Shown here: positions 20,935 to 32,606 of the stretch, in pieces | Layout of the letters: each line of letters begins with the position of its first letter | Numbering within the stretch: position 1 is the stretch's first letter | DNA from: an uncultured Colwellia sp. | GTDB lineage: Bacteria; Pseudomonadota; Gammaproteobacteria; Enterobacterales; Alteromonadaceae | Direction of reading: 5' to 3' | Length of the DNA: 64,000 nucleotides | Assembly: GCA_913058245.1 (NCBI GenBank) | Contig: CAJXQJ010000016.1 | Span: 1-64,000, forward strand | Notes under the pieces: generated by a model | Told to the model about the DNA's origin: nothing | The model's database searches: none | What the model saw: only the letters and a program-made list of their open reading frames with translations | Position numbers and translations under genes: made by a program

Positions 20935-21210
20935 TTATTGGTTACCACCAACAATTGCTGCAACAGCTGCTAATTCAGCAGAATCTTGCTGTATTTGCTC
21001 ATGACGTTCAGAATTGTCCATTACTTCAGTGGTAATAAGACCAGCTTCAATTTCACGTAAAGCTAATACTGTTGGTTTGTCATTTTCAACTTCAACCAAA
21101 GGATCTTTACCGCCCGTAGCAATTTGACGAGCACGACGAGATGCAATTAACACCAAGTCAAAACGGTTACCGACTTTTTCTACGGCACCTTCAACAGTTA
21201 CGCGAGCCAT
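20935..21210 (-). CDS. rpoZ: DNA-directed RNA polymerase omega subunit
   Basis: 91-residue omega subunit that aids RNA polymerase assembly and, in E. coli, contributes to a ppGpp site. The N-terminus [20 protein letters not shown] and the [12 protein letters not shown] helix are diagnostic. [11 protein letters not shown] follows. It sits 78 bases after gmk and before the strong terminator at 20863-20904, next to spoT. Confidence 0.97.
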   Translation of the reverse strand: MARVTVEGAVEKVGNRFDLVLIASRRARQIATGGKDPLVEVENDKPTVLALREIEAGLITTEVMDNSERHEQIQQDSAELAAVAAIVGGNQ

Positions 21211-21288
21211 TTGGTCACTCCAACAATTAAATTTAAATACAAAATAGTGGCGTAGTTTACTTGATCCTTACCTAGGTAAGCAAGCATT

Positions 21289-21912
21289 CTACGCTAATAA
21301 ATCTTCAAATAAGTTTTGATGTTGTTGAGCTTGTTGGCTACGTTTTAAACGCTGATTGTTAACTATGGTGGTTAAATCTGTTAGTGCTTGCTCGAAATCA
21401 TCATTAATTATGATGTAGTCAAATTCTTGGTAATGCGAACATTCGGCTTGTGCTTGTGCCATACGTCCTTGAATAACCTCTTCACTATCTTGCCCGCGAT
21501 TACGTAATCTATTTTCTAGTTCTTGCTTCGAAGGAGGGCTAATGAAAATTGTTGTCACATCTGGCTTTTTCATTCTTACTTGTTGAGCGCCTTGCCAGTC
21601 GATATCTAAAAATACATCAATACCTTGAGCTAATTGTTGATCAATGGCTACTTCACTGGTGCCATAGTAATTCCCAAAAACTTCAGCATGCTCATAAAAT
21701 GTTTTATCGGCAATAGCTTGTTCGAACTGAGCTTTGCTTACAAAGTGATAATGTTGACCATTAACCTCGCCTGGACGAGCATCGCGTGTAGTATGAGATA
21801 CTGATACTTGCATAGGTCGAGTGCTTGCTTGTTTAAGCAAAGCCGTAATTAAGCTAGATTTACCGGCGCCACTCGGGGCCGACAAAATGAATAGATTGCC
21901 TTTGGTTGTCAA
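21289..21912 (-). CDS. gmk: Guanylate kinase
   Basis: ATP:GMP phosphotransferase making GDP for nucleotide pools. P-loop [11 protein letters not shown] at residues ~11-21. GMP-binding [19 protein letters not shown] and the catalytic [10 protein letters not shown] block are clear. 207 residues, the E. coli length. First gene of the gmk-rpoZ pair; 130 bases separate it from the signalling gene at 22043 on the same strand. Confidence 0.97.
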   Translation of the reverse strand: MTTKGNLFILSAPSGAGKSSLITALLKQASTRPMQVSVSHTTRDARPGEVNGQHYHFVSKAQFEQAIADKTFYEHAEVFGNYYGTSEVAIDQQLAQGIDVFLDIDWQGAQQVRMKKPDVTTIFISPPSKQELENRLRNRGQDSEEVIQGRMAQAQAECSHYQEFDYIIINDDFEQALTDLTTIVNNQRLKRSQQAQQHQNLFEDLLA

Positions 21913-22042
21913 AATTTATCCTCTGCCGCTGTTGCCATTGTGCGGGGTATAAAACTGAAAGTTAATTGCGCGCACTATACCCAAAATCACGGTTAAATTC
22001 GACCATAAAATCGTAGGTAGGGAGTAATTGCTGTTACCAGTT

Positions 22043-23017
22043 TTAAGAAATATCGAGAGATATTTGTTGATCGTCAATATTTAAATCAAGAAAGCTTACT
22101 GCATTTCGCGTGCTATTTTTTACAAGATAGAGGCGCTCATCAGCTTGTTGCATGATTTGTTCAACGGATAATTTTTCATTCGGAATAACTTGAATCGCGC
22201 CAATACTGACAGAAACACAGCTACCTAAACTAATAGCGTGATGAGGAATGGCTAATTGTTCAACACTATTTAGTGCTGAAGTTAAAACCTGTTTAGCGTT
22301 ATTTTGTTGAGCTGGAAAATAGAAATAAAACTCTTCACCGCCACAGCGAAAAATAGCGCCACCGTAATCAAATAAGGTTCTTCGGATAGTGTTGGCAACT
22401 TGCCGTAATACTACATCCCCTTGTTGATGGCCGTAGTGATCATTGTATTTTTTAAAGTGATCGACATCAATAATGCCATACACCATAGCGCTTTGGGCAT
22501 TTTTAGATGATAACCAATAATCAATGCTGTCTTGTTGCCATTTTCGTCGATTAGGTAATTCCGTTAAACTATCGAATAAGGCAAATTTTTGCAGTAAATT
22601 ACGTTGACGAACAATTTCTAAATGGGTGTTGACGCGCGCACGAACAATACCGTAATTAAAAGGCTTATGAATATAATCACAAGCCCCCATCATTAGGCCT
22701 TTTTCTTCATCTTCCGCGTCTTGTAAACCGGTAATAAAAATAACTGGGATGCTGGCAAGTGTTGGGTGCTGTTTGAGTTTTTCCATTAACTCAAAGCCGC
22801 TTTCCTCAGGCATGAGGACGTCGAGTAAAATTATGTCTGGCTTTTCATTTAATGCTCGCTCGAAACCTTGCTTAGCGGTTTTAGCGACTACAACATCATA
22901 ATGACCTTTAAAAATTGATGCCAACACTTTTAAGTTGGCACTTTCATCGTCAATACACAAAATAGTGTAGTTTTGCTCACCTGCTCGGCGATGTGACTCC
23001 TTAGTGAACGATTGCAT
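22043..23017 (-). CDS. Response regulator with GGDEF output (diguanylate cyclase)
   Basis: 324-residue cytoplasmic protein. It has an N-terminal receiver domain (residues ~17-135) with acidic pocket Asp23/Asp24, phospho-acceptor Asp66 (IILLDVLMP) and Lys in YIHKPFN, then a GGDEF domain with GGEEF near residues 226-230 (FRCGGEEFYFYF). Five residues before the motif there is no RxxD, so the usual I-site looks absent. The gene begins 31 bases after the 2231-residue kinase gene on the same strand. It is the probable final acceptor of that protein's phosphorelay, giving c-di-GMP as output. The pairing is inferred from position. Confidence 0.9.
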   Translation of the reverse strand: MQSFTKESHRRAGEQNYTILCIDDESANLKVLASIFKGHYDVVVAKTAKQGFERALNEKPDIILLDVLMPEESGFELMEKLKQHPTLASIPVIFITGLQDAEDEEKGLMMGACDYIHKPFNYGIVRARVNTHLEIVRQRNLLQKFALFDSLTELPNRRKWQQDSIDYWLSSKNAQSAMVYGIIDVDHFKKYNDHYGHQQGDVVLRQVANTIRRTLFDYGGAIFRCGGEEFYFYFPAQQNNAKQVLTSALNSVEQLAIPHHAISLGSCVSVSIGAIQVIPNEKLSVEQIMQQADERLYLVKNSTRNAVSFLDLNIDDQQISLDIS

Positions 23018-23048
23018 TTTACTACCTCTATCGCAATGGCGAGAATGA

Positions 23049-26000
23049 TTAATTCGCGTCTGCTATTGCTTGCTCTAAGCTCAATAATGCCGTTAAAGCA
23101 TCGTCAAAGTCAAAGTCGTTGACCAGTTTTTGAATATCAAGAATTTGTTGATGGTACTGAGTTTGATAACCAATATTCATTAATTGTGCAGTAATATCTT
23201 CTGCTTGAATATTGGCTGATGCTAAGCAAGGCTTTAATTCTTTTATAATTTTTGTCGCATCGTCAGCATTAAAACGCTGGTCACTTTTTGTTGTTTCAAC
23301 ATGCTGATAAATACGATTGAGCTGGGCTAAAATAAAATCTAAATGTGTAGTGACTTCATTTAGTTTTAGTTTTATATGTTGTCCGTTATGGTGTATTTCG
23401 CTTTCTAAGGCACTCGCTGATGCCGCTAGTTCATATGCGCCAATATATTGTGCTGTAGATTTTAACGAGTGTGCGGCACGGTAAAGATCGTCCTTTTGTC
23501 CTGAGTTATGTAAGCTTGTCATTTCTTGTGCGAGTGACTGGTATTTAGACCAAAAGTCATAAATTAACTCGGAATATAACTTTTCTTTACCGTGAATTTT
23601 TCTAATGGCCTCATCAACAGATAAACCGGTTTGCTGGCGTAGTTTTGTCAAGGTTGATGCTAATTCATCTGTTTGTTGCTGAGATGTGATTTTAGCCGCG
23701 TTATCGCTACCTTCTTTACCTAAATATTGGTTTAAAGTTTGGTAGAGTAATGCTGGTTCTATCGGTTTAGTTAAGTGCTGATTCATGCCAGCAATAACAC
23801 TTTTTTCAATATCCCCTTCCATGGCGTGAGCTGTCATAGCAATAATAGGTAAATCAGTCAGTTTTAGGGTTTGACGAATTTCTGTTGTAGCAGTTAATCC
23901 ATCCATTTCTGGCATTTGAATATCCATCAATACCAGGTCGAAATGTTGAGTGGCGACTTTCTCTAAAGCGACTAGGCCATTTTCGGCACACTCAACGCTA
24001 ATATTAGTATCGGCTAAGAATTCTTTTGCTACTTGCTGGTTGATCATGTTGTCTTCAACCAATAGCACTTTGTAGGCACTTAAATTAGGTGGTTCTATAG
24101 CTGGTAGGGTGTTTTCCACAGTAATGCGTTTACTCTCTTTACTTAATAATTCAACAATGGCGTCAACGAGTACTGATTGGTTTATAGGTTTTTCTAAAAA
24201 CTCATCAATACCAGAAAACTTAGCTAGCTCTTTTGCTTCATCTTTATCGTAGGCTGATACCATTAATATGTGAGGTAATTGACCATTTGCTTGCGCTTGA
24301 ATTTGCTTAGCTGCTTCAATACCGTCCATTTCTGGCATTTTCCAATCCATTAAGACCAAGTCATAAGGGCTGCCACTACGTTCTGCGGATAATACGGCAT
24401 TTACCGCTTGTTCGCCATTTTCGACACCATCTGCAGCAATTTCAATATGTGCGAGTGCTTCAATAAGCACTTTTCTGGCAATTTCAATATCATCAGCAAC
24501 CAATACTTTTAAGCTTGTGAGCATTTGACGATTGACCGTTTGGGTAATTTCCATTTCTTGTTCGGTATGTTCAAACATGGCAGTAAAACTAAATGTTGAC
24601 CCAACATTTACCTCACTAGTTACCGATATTTCACCGCCCATTAATTCAGTAAGCTGCTTACAAATAGCTAATCCAAGCCCAGTACCTCCATATTTACGAG
24701 TAACAGAAGCATCGGCCTGGGTGAATGATTGGAATAAGCTATTCTGTTGCTCTTTGGTCATGCCTATGCCGGTATCGTTTACAGAAAACTTCAAGGTACT
24801 GGTTTGGCTATTTTGTATTTGCATAGCAATACTGATGTGAATAGCGCCAGTTTGAGTAAACTTAACCGCATTATTAGCTAAATTAATAATGACTTGTTGC
24901 AGTCGTAGAGGATCACCTAATAGAAATTTAGGTACATCGGGTGCAACATCTATAACAAATTCTAATCCTTTTTCATGCACTTTGAAGGTACATACGTTTA
25001 CCACACGTTGTAAAATTTCGTGTAAAGAAAAGCGTATGTTTTCTAAGGTGAGTTTTTGCGCCTCAATTTTAGAAAAGTCTAATATGTCGTTAATTAAGCC
25101 AAGTAATGACTTAGAAGAATCTTGTATTTTTTCTAAATAATCTTGTTGAGTATTCGACAAGTTGGTACGCAACGCTAGCTGACTTAGACCAATAACCGCA
25201 TTCATTGGTGTTCGTATTTCATGGCTCATATTGGCCAAGAAGTTAGATTTTGCTTGGCTAGCTTGCTCAGCTTTAATTTTTTCTGCGGCAAGCTCTTTAG
25301 TACGTTCGTGAATTTGATTTTCCAAGTTACGACTGTAGCTTAATACTTGTTGATATAATTTTGCATTATCGAATGAAATTGCAGTTTGATCCGCTAATAA
25401 TTGCAAAACATTAATCCTGTCATCACTGAATGCACCTTCAATATCGTAGTGCTCTAGGTAAACAATGCCCTGTAGGTTCCCTTTAACGATACTTGGAATA
25501 CAAATAATGGACTTTGGCTGGTGATTTTCAAAATAAGGATCCGATAAAAACTGCTCTTGCGCACTAACTTTACTTAATACTTGCGCCCTTAATGTTCGCG
25601 ATACTAAATTAATTATGGAGTAGGGCAAGTGTTGATTTTTATTTGCTATACCGTCACTTGCAAGGGCTATTTCGACATTTAAAATACCATCACTTTGTAA
25701 TAATAACGCACCACTTTGAGCACCAGCATTTTCGATAATAATTACCATCATGCGATGTAAGAATGCGGTTAAGTCAACCTCACCACTTAAAGTTTCTGAA
25801 GCTTTTAATACTGATGCTAAATCAAGAACTTGAGTGTTATTGTCATGTTGATGATTAAGAGAGTTAACAGTGTCACCCTGTGTACGTTGAAACAATGTCG
25901 GGTATAATTGTGCTAACTGGCTTGCTTTATGGCTTGCCCCCCAAATTTGGAAGCTATTGTAAGCGTCTTGCAAGTATTCATTAGCCATGATCTTTTTATC

Positions 26001-29000
26001 AAGACTTAACCAATAAGTGCCAGCAAGTTCATTAGCAATGGCCAGTATATTATTGACTTTATATTTCTTTGCTAGCGCAATGGCTTGGTCATAATTTTGC
26101 CAGGCTGTCGGTTCATTCAATAGTGCTTGTAGCTCTGCCTGAACTAAAAATACTTTATAGGCATAGTTTTCTGGCGCACTGGCGGCCCACTGTTCAAGCA
26201 AAGCCAAGTTTTCTTTTAATTGTTTGAGATTGTTTTCAAATATGCCTTTTTCACTTTCACGACATAATTGATGGCTTTGCTGTGCAATAATCAAGCTAGC
26301 GTAAAATTGGAACTCGCCAAAATGATAAAGTGAAACTACTGAGCTATGGTATTGCTGCGCTAACTGCATTTGAGCAATTGCTTGCTTATTATCATTGATC
26401 AAATATGCTTGGATCATACGTGCAAGATGATAAGTAAATAAAGTCGTTACATTTTGAGTATCGTTAAGAATTTTTAGCTGTGCTGCTTCGTCAAAATGTT
26501 CACCTTGTAAATCTGAGCTGTTGCCATTTTCTTGCTGTAGATTTTCGATAAGTTGCTGCCAAACCTGCATCATAACAAGCTGATAATGCTGTTTTTTGCT
26601 TTTCATTACCGCCATATGTTGTGTAAATGTCGTTTGGCAATTTGTTAGGTCAGTACCACTTAATAACTCGTACATACTTTGAAATAACGCGGAATGGAAA
26701 GCGTACTCGATGCTGCCACATTCAATACCATGATAAAAATTTTGCGCCAGCGGTTTTACGGTATCTTTTAATGGTGATGTCCAATGGATAATGGAAGCAT
26801 TACGAGTAAACTCAATTTCAACTTGAATCGACTCTGATGGGTATTGCTGATTGACCACCCTTGCTAACGTGGCAAATTCTAACCCTTCTTCAAAACGACT
26901 AAATGCGCCACACAACAATAAACCATGAGTTACAAATACTTTTGCCGCTAGCGGAGATAAACCGGAGGTTAAGCAAAGTTCAAGTGATGCATAAGCAATG
27001 CGCATATACTCCATTGGGCTCAATAAATATGCCGGAGTTTGAATGGCATTTAGCGTATCTAATGCTAACAGCTGACTTTCATTGGTCATTGCTGGTAATT
27101 TGGCTAAGTCAGCAATGGTTTCCTTCTGGTAATGTTGTTCAATGGCTAAGTAATTGCCAGCGATCGTTGCTTCAGGCAAAGAAATACCAATCGTTTTTAT
27201 AATAGATATGCCTAAATCGAATGCTTGTTGCATTTTATTTTGCGCAATTAACGACAGCACTTGGATATTGGCAAATTTAGCTTGATCAATGACTTCGTTA
27301 AGTAAAGCACTGGTGCTTTGAAAATGTAAATTACCTTGGTTGTAGTCTTGAGTGAAATACAATACTTTAGCTTTGCCTAAAGCAAGACGGAAACATAGCG
27401 AATATTCCGATTGCCAGTGTCGTGCATCTAAATAATTTTCCGCCTGTTCGAAGTAGTATAAAGCACTGCTGTAATCATTAGCCTCTAATGCTTTATTGCC
27501 GGCAAGAAAATTAAACTGTGCCAATAATGTTTGCTTATCTTGTTCAAGATAAAGCGCCGCGGCCAAGTTAAGGTGTTCGATAAAAGCAAAAACTTGTTCT
27601 TCAACAGTTTTATTTCCTTCAGAATTTACCTCTGACGCGGATAAGTAATATTGGGCAACTTTATAATGAATAAGCGATTTAGGTGTTGGGTTAGTTAATA
27701 AATAGGCTGCTTGTTGAATTTTATCGTGAGCAAATTTAATTTGCTGTAAAGCATCTATTTTTTGATTGTTTGAATAGGCGATTAATAGGCCATCGGCAAT
27801 CAAAGGTCGTAATTCACGTTCAATTTCTTTACTGGTAATATCTAAGACATGAGCGAGTAATTGAATTGGAATTAAGCTACCGATACAAGCTGCGTGGTGC
27901 AAAATACTTTGGCCAACTTTGGATACGTGGGTTAAACGCAGCGCCATTAGCTCAATAACATTGTCTGTGGCGGAAAGTGCCTGTGACAACTTCTCATCCC
28001 ACTGCCATTGATTTTGTTTATTTTTCGCCAAAATACCTTGTTCAATAAGTGACTTTATAAATTCTTTAATAAAGAAAGGGTTACCCGCTGTTTTTTCTAT
28101 AACTATGTCCACTAGCGGCTGGATTTCATCCAATGCTAAGGCTAAAGATGTTGCAATAAATTGGCCTACGGCGGCTGTATCTAGCGGTAACAAATTTATA
28201 TGACTATGAAAAACGGCGGTATTCTTGGTATCAGTTAATAGCTGATTTAATGGGTGAGTATCACTGACTTCGTTATCACGATAGGCAAGAATGAGTAATA
28301 AATTACTAATGCTATTTTGCTCAATGAGATAATGTAACAATTGCACGGTAGCAACATCAGCCCATTGCATATCGTCAATAAATAATGCAGTAATTTTATG
28401 TTGTTGCCCTAAGGCGACTAAAAATTGCTCAATGGTATGATGAATGCGATGACGAGTTTCCGCAGGTGGTAATTCTGTTAACGGTGGCTGTGAGCCAATA
28501 ATCAATGAGAGTTCAGGCACTAAATCAATAATAACTTGGCCATTACCCTGTAGTGCATCAAGAAATATTTGTTGCCAGTTTTTTAAACTTTCGGCACTTT
28601 CACCTAATAATTGTTCAACAAGTTCGGTACAGGCTTGGGTAAAGGCAAAATAAGCACTTGGCTTTTTATACTGCTCATATTTTCCAGAGATACAGTAGCC
28701 ATGCTTTTCTATAATGGGTCGTTGAATTTCTTTTACTAGTCGAGATTTTCCAACTCCAGAATAACCACTAATAATACTAACCAAAGTACCTTGGTGTTCA
28801 ACAACTTGACTATAAGCATTAAGTAACGTTTGTTTTTCACTCGCACGGCCATACAAGTTCGCAGCGAAGACTAATTTATTGCTAAAGTCTTTTTCACCAA
28901 GTGGAAATAAAGTGACATCTGATTGCTTTTCATAAGCTTGTAAACAGCGAGTAAAGTCTTCTGCTATGCCTGTGGCTGTTTGGTAGCGCTGATTTGGATC

Positions 29001-29744
29001 TTTAGCTAACAAACGCGCCAGTATTAAAGAAATTTGTTTTGGTAAATCAGCATTATATTCATTGGCAAGCTTTGGTGTTTTAGCAATATGTGCGTGTACC
29101 AGCTCCATATCGTCTTGATATAGAAATGGCAAACGACCAGAAAATAATTGAAATAAACTGGCTCCAATAGAGTAAAAATCTGAATAAACCTCAACAGCGT
29201 GATTCATCCTCCCAGTAGCTTCAGGAGAAAGAGTTGCTAGGTATTGGCGATCAACACTGTTATTTGATGCGCGTTTATGTAAAGCAGATATTTTAGTAGC
29301 AAAATTTAAATCGTATATTTGAGCATCAAGCGATTGATTTACATAAATATTGCTAGGAGAAATATTATTTACAATAAAGCCAAGTTGATGCAACTGTGAG
29401 AATAATTGACAAACGCTGACGGATATCTTTAATTTTTCTAATAATGTCAGTGATTGCTGAGATAAATCGCACAGCGTATAAGTTTGCTTTGAAAATGGAA
29501 AAATTGCGTAACAATATTGATGGTCATCTAATTGATTAATTGGCGCAATAAGTTGGCTAATGGGTAACTTGCTTTGCAGCTTGGAAAATTTATTAAAACG
29601 GTTAATATTTTGATTATTAGCGTCTTTTTCAATTCTTTTGATAAGGAAGCTTTCTTTTTGTTCATTTTCAGCAATAAATACCTGAGTTGAACTCGATATT
29701 TCCTGTTGTTCCTTAACGACTGTATATCCGTGGAGATTGACCAT
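23049..29744 (-). CDS. Giant hybrid kinase: Ser/Thr-(pseudo)kinase, AAA ATPase, GAF, histidine kinase, two receivers, Hpt
   Basis: 2231 residues, uninterrupted. Approximate order: Ser/Thr-kinase-like domain 1-270 (Lys36; PSN with Asn132; [30 protein letters not shown]); AAA_16-type ATPase ~290-520 (Walker A GYSGVGKS near 328, Walker [11 protein letters not shown]); long helical repeat region ~620-1290; GAF ~1310-1470; HisKA with His near 1508 ([15 protein letters not shown]); HATPase ~1610-1735 ([18 protein letters not shown]); receiver 1 ~1748-1870 ([13 protein letters not shown]); receiver 2 ~1893-2015 ([13 protein letters not shown]); Hpt near 2090 (AAHSLKSTA). No transmembrane segment. 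The catalytic HxD of the kinase domain reads VNN (residues 125-127) and DFG reads DLN (145-147), so it may be catalytically dead. The REC-GGDEF gene follows. The family is known as trifunctional Ser/Thr-kinase/ATP-binding/histidine kinase; its signals are mostly unknown. Confidence 0.92.
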   Translation of the reverse strand: MVNLHGYTVVKEQQEISSSTQVFIAENEQKESFLIKRIEKDANNQNINRFNKFSKLQSKLPISQLIAPINQLDDHQYCYAIFPFSKQTYTLCDLSQQSLTLLEKLKISVSVCQLFSQLHQLGFIVNNISPSNIYVNQSLDAQIYDLNFATKISALHKRASNNSVDRQYLATLSPEATGRMNHAVEVYSDFYSIGASLFQLFSGRLPFLYQDDMELVHAHIAKTPKLANEYNADLPKQISLILARLLAKDPNQRYQTATGIAEDFTRCLQAYEKQSDVTLFPLGEKDFSNKLVFAANLYGRASEKQTLLNAYSQVVEHQGTLVSIISGYSGVGKSRLVKEIQRPIIEKHGYCISGKYEQYKKPSAYFAFTQACTELVEQLLGESAESLKNWQQIFLDALQGNGQVIIDLVPELSLIIGSQPPLTELPPAETRHRIHHTIEQFLVALGQQHKITALFIDDMQWADVATVQLLHYLIEQNSISNLLLILAYRDNEVSDTHPLNQLLTDTKNTAVFHSHINLLPLDTAAVGQFIATSLALALDEIQPLVDIVIEKTAGNPFFIKEFIKSLIEQGILAKNKQNQWQWDEKLSQALSATDNVIELMALRLTHVSKVGQSILHHAACIGSLIPIQLLAHVLDITSKEIERELRPLIADGLLIAYSNNQKIDALQQIKFAHDKIQQAAYLLTNPTPKSLIHYKVAQYYLSASEVNSEGNKTVEEQVFAFIEHLNLAAALYLEQDKQTLLAQFNFLAGNKALEANDYSSALYYFEQAENYLDARHWQSEYSLCFRLALGKAKVLYFTQDYNQGNLHFQSTSALLNEVIDQAKFANIQVLSLIAQNKMQQAFDLGISIIKTIGISLPEATIAGNYLAIEQHYQKETIADLAKLPAMTNESQLLALDTLNAIQTPAYLLSPMEYMRIAYASLELCLTSGLSPLAAKVFVTHGLLLCGAFSRFEEGLEFATLARVVNQQYPSESIQVEIEFTRNASIIHWTSPLKDTVKPLAQNFYHGIECGSIEYAFHSALFQSMYELLSGTDLTNCQTTFTQHMAVMKSKKQHYQLVMMQVWQQLIENLQQENGNSSDLQGEHFDEAAQLKILNDTQNVTTLFTYHLARMIQAYLINDNKQAIAQMQLAQQYHSSVVSLYHFGEFQFYASLIIAQQSHQLCRESEKGIFENNLKQLKENLALLEQWAASAPENYAYKVFLVQAELQALLNEPTAWQNYDQAIALAKKYKVNNILAIANELAGTYWLSLDKKIMANEYLQDAYNSFQIWGASHKASQLAQLYPTLFQRTQGDTVNSLNHQHDNNTQVLDLASVLKASETLSGEVDLTAFLHRMMVIIIENAGAQSGALLLQSDGILNVEIALASDGIANKNQHLPYSIINLVSRTLRAQVLSKVSAQEQFLSDPYFENHQPKSIICIPSIVKGNLQGIVYLEHYDIEGAFSDDRINVLQLLADQTAISFDNAKLYQQVLSYSRNLENQIHERTKELAAEKIKAEQASQAKSNFLANMSHEIRTPMNAVIGLSQLALRTNLSNTQQDYLEKIQDSSKSLLGLINDILDFSKIEAQKLTLENIRFSLHEILQRVVNVCTFKVHEKGLEFVIDVAPDVPKFLLGDPLRLQQVIINLANNAVKFTQTGAIHISIAMQIQNSQTSTLKFSVNDTGIGMTKEQQNSLFQSFTQADASVTRKYGGTGLGLAICKQLTELMGGEISVTSEVNVGSTFSFTAMFEHTEQEMEITQTVNRQMLTSLKVLVADDIEIARKVLIEALAHIEIAADGVENGEQAVNAVLSAERSGSPYDLVLMDWKMPEMDGIEAAKQIQAQANGQLPHILMVSAYDKDEAKELAKFSGIDEFLEKPINQSVLVDAIVELLSKESKRITVENTLPAIEPPNLSAYKVLLVEDNMINQQVAKEFLADTNISVECAENGLVALEKVATQHFDLVLMDIQMPEMDGLTATTEIRQTLKLTDLPIIAMTAHAMEGDIEKSVIAGMNQHLTKPIEPALLYQTLNQYLGKEGSDNAAKITSQQQTDELASTLTKLRQQTGLSVDEAIRKIHGKEKLYSELIYDFWSKYQSLAQEMTSLHNSGQKDDLYRAAHSLKSTAQYIGAYELAASASALESEIHHNGQHIKLKLNEVTTHLDFILAQLNRIYQHVETTKSDQRFNADDATKIIKELKPCLASANIQAEDITAQLMNIGYQTQYHQQILDIQKLVNDFDFDDALTALLSLEQAIADAN

Positions 29745-30166
29745 TTTGTTACATTAACCTTGCTAAATTTAAACGCAGAAGTGCTTTGTTTATGTGCCAA
29801 ATAAACTCGTTGAAACCATCTTGCATACTAGTTGATTTTTACATAAATATTAAGCCCTTATTTACGTATTGAGGACTGTATTAAAGAATGTCGGCTGCTA
29901 TTTAGCGACTCTTAAGAATAAAGTTAAGCGATTTTTAAACCTTGCCGTTATGATCAGAAGCATACGTCGAATGTAACAATAGTTGCTATTGCTACATTTT
30001 CTTTAGATAATGACAGCATAGTTTAGCTTTTTCGCTGACAAATAGGATTTGAATTTTTCTCTAAGGGAGCTATAGCGATACCTGTGCACATGCATAGACT
30101 AGCAATAATAAAAATATTTAAGCCATGGTAACAATGGATAAAAATAAAATTCTTGAAGGGAAATAA
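29745..30166. other. 422-base divergent intergenic region
   Basis: It separates the giant kinase gene (minus) from the TonB-dependent receptor gene (plus), so it should hold promoters for both. I see no convincing gene in either strand. The one clear structure is an imperfect palindrome at 29972-29996. A good Shine-Dalgarno sequence (GAAGGGAAAT) precedes the receptor start. Confidence 0.6.
29972..29996. promoter_or_regulatory. Candidate operator palindrome
   Basis: TGTAACAATAG (29972-29982), spacer TTG, CTATTGCTACA (29986-29996): 10 of 11 positions match in the inverted arms. It lies 170 bases before the TonB-dependent receptor start. Size and symmetry suit a dimeric regulator; a TTTTCTTT tract follows, so a hairpin role is also possible. 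Confidence 0.4.
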
Positions 30167-32422
30167 ATGTTCAGAACGACTCATCTTTCTGCAGCTATAA
30201 GTGCTGCGTGTTTAACCTTGTTACCGCTTTCTGCGTTTGCGGTATCTGCCAGTGAGAATGTTCAGCAGGCAAATATAGCTTCAAGTGAAGAAGATCTTGA
30301 AGTAATAGAAGTTTACGCGCAAAAACGTAAACAAAAAATTACCGATGTTAGCGTTGCCGTTTCTGTGTTTGACGGTGAAGAGATTGCCCGTCAACAGTTA
30401 AAAGACACCACACAATTATCATCTTTAGTACCTAATGTAAAAATTACTAATAATGCCGGCGAGGGTACACCTCCGGCTTTTAATATTCGTGGTGTTGGTA
30501 TGATCGATTACAATACCTCGACAATTTCACCTATTGCAGTCTATTCTGATGATATTGTTAGTGGCAGTGCCAATAACCTATCGGTAAATTTATTTGATTT
30601 AGAGCATGTTGAAGTCTTACGTGGCCCGCAAGGAACGTTATTTGGTCGCAATACTACCGGCGGTGCAATTTTATTACGCTCTAAAATGCCTGAACATGAG
30701 TTCGGTGGTTATATCAATGCCAGCGTTGCTGAGTTTGATACTTTATCGCTAGAAGGTGCGGTGAATATTCCTGTATCCGAAACCACAGCAATGCGCTTTG
30801 CAATGAGTCATCAAGATTACAACTTTTCTACAGAAAACCAAATGCCGGGACAGCCTGACGGCGGTCTAAAGCAAACCAATCTGCGTTTAATTGTCTTATC
30901 AGAGTTTGATGATTTGACCATTACCAGCAAATTTCATAAGGAAGATTGGTCTGGTAAGCCTAAACCAATTGCGAGTTTAGGCATTAACCGTACTGACGGT
31001 GGTGGCTTGTGTACGCCATCGCAAGCGGGTTCAAGCTTATGTGCTGACAATTTTGGCAACCAAGTTGGCGGTGATGATTTTTGGCATGTAAACGCAGATA
31101 CTGCTGACCGAAAGCATGATACCGATAGCTGGGGTGCTAGCGTTAAAGTCGAATGGCAATATAACGACGATATTTTATTAACCTCAATTAGCGGTTACCG
31201 CTCATTAGAACGCTTCCATTCATGGGACTCTGATGGACCGGGCAATTTTGTTGAAGGCTCGATGGGCACAGATAATACCTTGTTTAGCCAGGAATTGAGC
31301 TTAGGAATAGATTTAGGTGAAAGTTTCTGGACTACAGGGCTATTTTTTGTTGATGAAGATATTAAACAAAAAAATGATTTTGATTTATTCCGCGATTTCC
31401 GCGCGATTCCAGCTTTAGCGGCGGTGCCGGCACAATTTTTTTATGATAATGAATTAAATAATCGCTCTTTTGCTATTTACTCACAAGTTGAGCATCAGCT
31501 TGATGATGTATTCACGGTAACAGCAGGTATACGCTATACCGATGAAAAAACTGATTATCATGCTAATGCTGACCTTGATACTGTGGCTGGCTTTGTTCCT
31601 GATCTTTGGAATATCAGAGGGGCAGTAGAAGATGATGAAGTTTCTGGAAAATTAGCGTTAAACCAAAAGCTTAATGAAGACTCTTCGCTTTACTATAGTT
31701 ATTCTCGTGGCTATAAAAGTGGTGGTTATAACGCTGGCTACTCAACCAGCCCGGCACAAGCGGCAGAGTCAGAATATTCGCCAGAAAAACTTGATGCTTA
31801 TGAAATTGGCGGTTACTTTCAATTTTGGCAACAAGATGCCCGTTTACATGTAGCGGCTTTCTATTATGACTACAAAGATCAACAAGTATTTGTTAATCAA
31901 ACGCAGGGTGTAGCGGTTGATCATGTACTAAAAAATGCTGGTGACTCGACTATTTATGGTTTTGAATCTGAGCTTGTGGTAACACCCGATGTTGATTGGG
32001 AATTACGTTTAAATATTGGTTATTTACCAGAAGCCAACATGGGTGAGTTTAACCAACATGGTGTGGTGGTTGCAGATAATCGTTTACCGTTTTCTTCAAA
32101 GTGGAATATCAGTGGCGCCATTATTCATGAATCTGTTGTTATGGGTCGTGATTTAACGGCTCAGCTGAGTTTTGATTACCAGTCTGACTTCTACTTCGAT
32201 CAGGAAGAAAATGCTTATGTTGAACAAACCGACTTTATTGTTTTTAATGGTCATATTAGTTATGAAGTTAACAGTGCCTTAACCATGACATTGTGGGGTA
32301 AAAATTTAACTAACACTGAATATAGTGAGCTACGATTTAATTCGATTGCTGCTTTAGGTGCTGTGACAGAATTAAAAGCAAATGCTCGACAACTTGGTAT
32401 TGAAGCAAGTTATAAGTTTTAG
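30167..32422 (+). CDS. TonB-dependent outer-membrane receptor
   Basis: 751 residues. Signal peptide (SAAISAACLTLLPLSAFA, cleavage near AVSA), then a TonB-box-like LEVIEVYAQ and a plug domain (about residues 55-165: ITDVSVAVSVFDGEEI, VLRGPQGTLFGRNTTGGAILL). A 22-strand beta-barrel domain follows, ending in the terminal Phe needed for insertion (IEASYKF). It takes up a large ligand using energy from TonB-ExbBD. No Fur box is evident and the style (NTTGGAI, YSYSRGYKSGGYNAGY) resembles the many receptors for carbohydrate or organic ligands in Alteromonadales. Ligand unknown. Followed by a good terminator. Confidence 0.92.
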   Translation: MFRTTHLSAAISAACLTLLPLSAFAVSASENVQQANIASSEEDLEVIEVYAQKRKQKITDVSVAVSVFDGEEIARQQLKDTTQLSSLVPNVKITNNAGEGTPPAFNIRGVGMIDYNTSTISPIAVYSDDIVSGSANNLSVNLFDLEHVEVLRGPQGTLFGRNTTGGAILLRSKMPEHEFGGYINASVAEFDTLSLEGAVNIPVSETTAMRFAMSHQDYNFSTENQMPGQPDGGLKQTNLRLIVLSEFDDLTITSKFHKEDWSGKPKPIASLGINRTDGGGLCTPSQAGSSLCADNFGNQVGGDDFWHVNADTADRKHDTDSWGASVKVEWQYNDDILLTSISGYRSLERFHSWDSDGPGNFVEGSMGTDNTLFSQELSLGIDLGESFWTTGLFFVDEDIKQKNDFDLFRDFRAIPALAAVPAQFFYDNELNNRSFAIYSQVEHQLDDVFTVTAGIRYTDEKTDYHANADLDTVAGFVPDLWNIRGAVEDDEVSGKLALNQKLNEDSSLYYSYSRGYKSGGYNAGYSTSPAQAAESEYSPEKLDAYEIGGYFQFWQQDARLHVAAFYYDYKDQQVFVNQTQGVAVDHVLKNAGDSTIYGFESELVVTPDVDWELRLNIGYLPEANMGEFNQHGVVVADNRLPFSSKWNISGAIIHESVVMGRDLTAQLSFDYQSDFYFDQEENAYVEQTDFIVFNGHISYEVNSALTMTLWGKNLTNTEYSELRFNSIAALGAVTELKANARQLGIEASYKF

Positions 32423-32447
32423 CGAGTCATTGATTGCGTTAACCACG

Positions 32448-32476
32448 AAAAGCTGAGTATATCTCAGCTTTTTTTT
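32448..32476 (+). terminator. Intrinsic terminator after the TonB-dependent receptor
   Basis: AAAAGCTGAG (32448-32457), a short loop, CTCAGCTT and an eight-T run to 32476. It starts 25 bases after the receptor stop. Confidence 0.9.
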
Positions 32477-32606
32477 ACTTCTTTTTTAAGAGGTCAACCA
32501 GGATTACTGCTGGAATTATTGAACTAATGTAAAATATTTCAAAAGCATTTGATGTTATTAGCTTTTTTCTCTTATTGTTAATCTTTTTTTGTAGGTTTAC
32601 TTTACT

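Noticed and set aside
23049-29744. Frame fusion or assembly artefact joining several genes
   Set aside because: The reading frame is continuous, the domain order matches a known architecture of trifunctional kinases, and no frameshift signs were seen.
29745-30166. Fur box before the TonB-dependent receptor
   Set aside because: Only a short GATAATGA fragment near 30007-30014 resembles half of one; no 19-bp match to the Fur consensus was found by eye.
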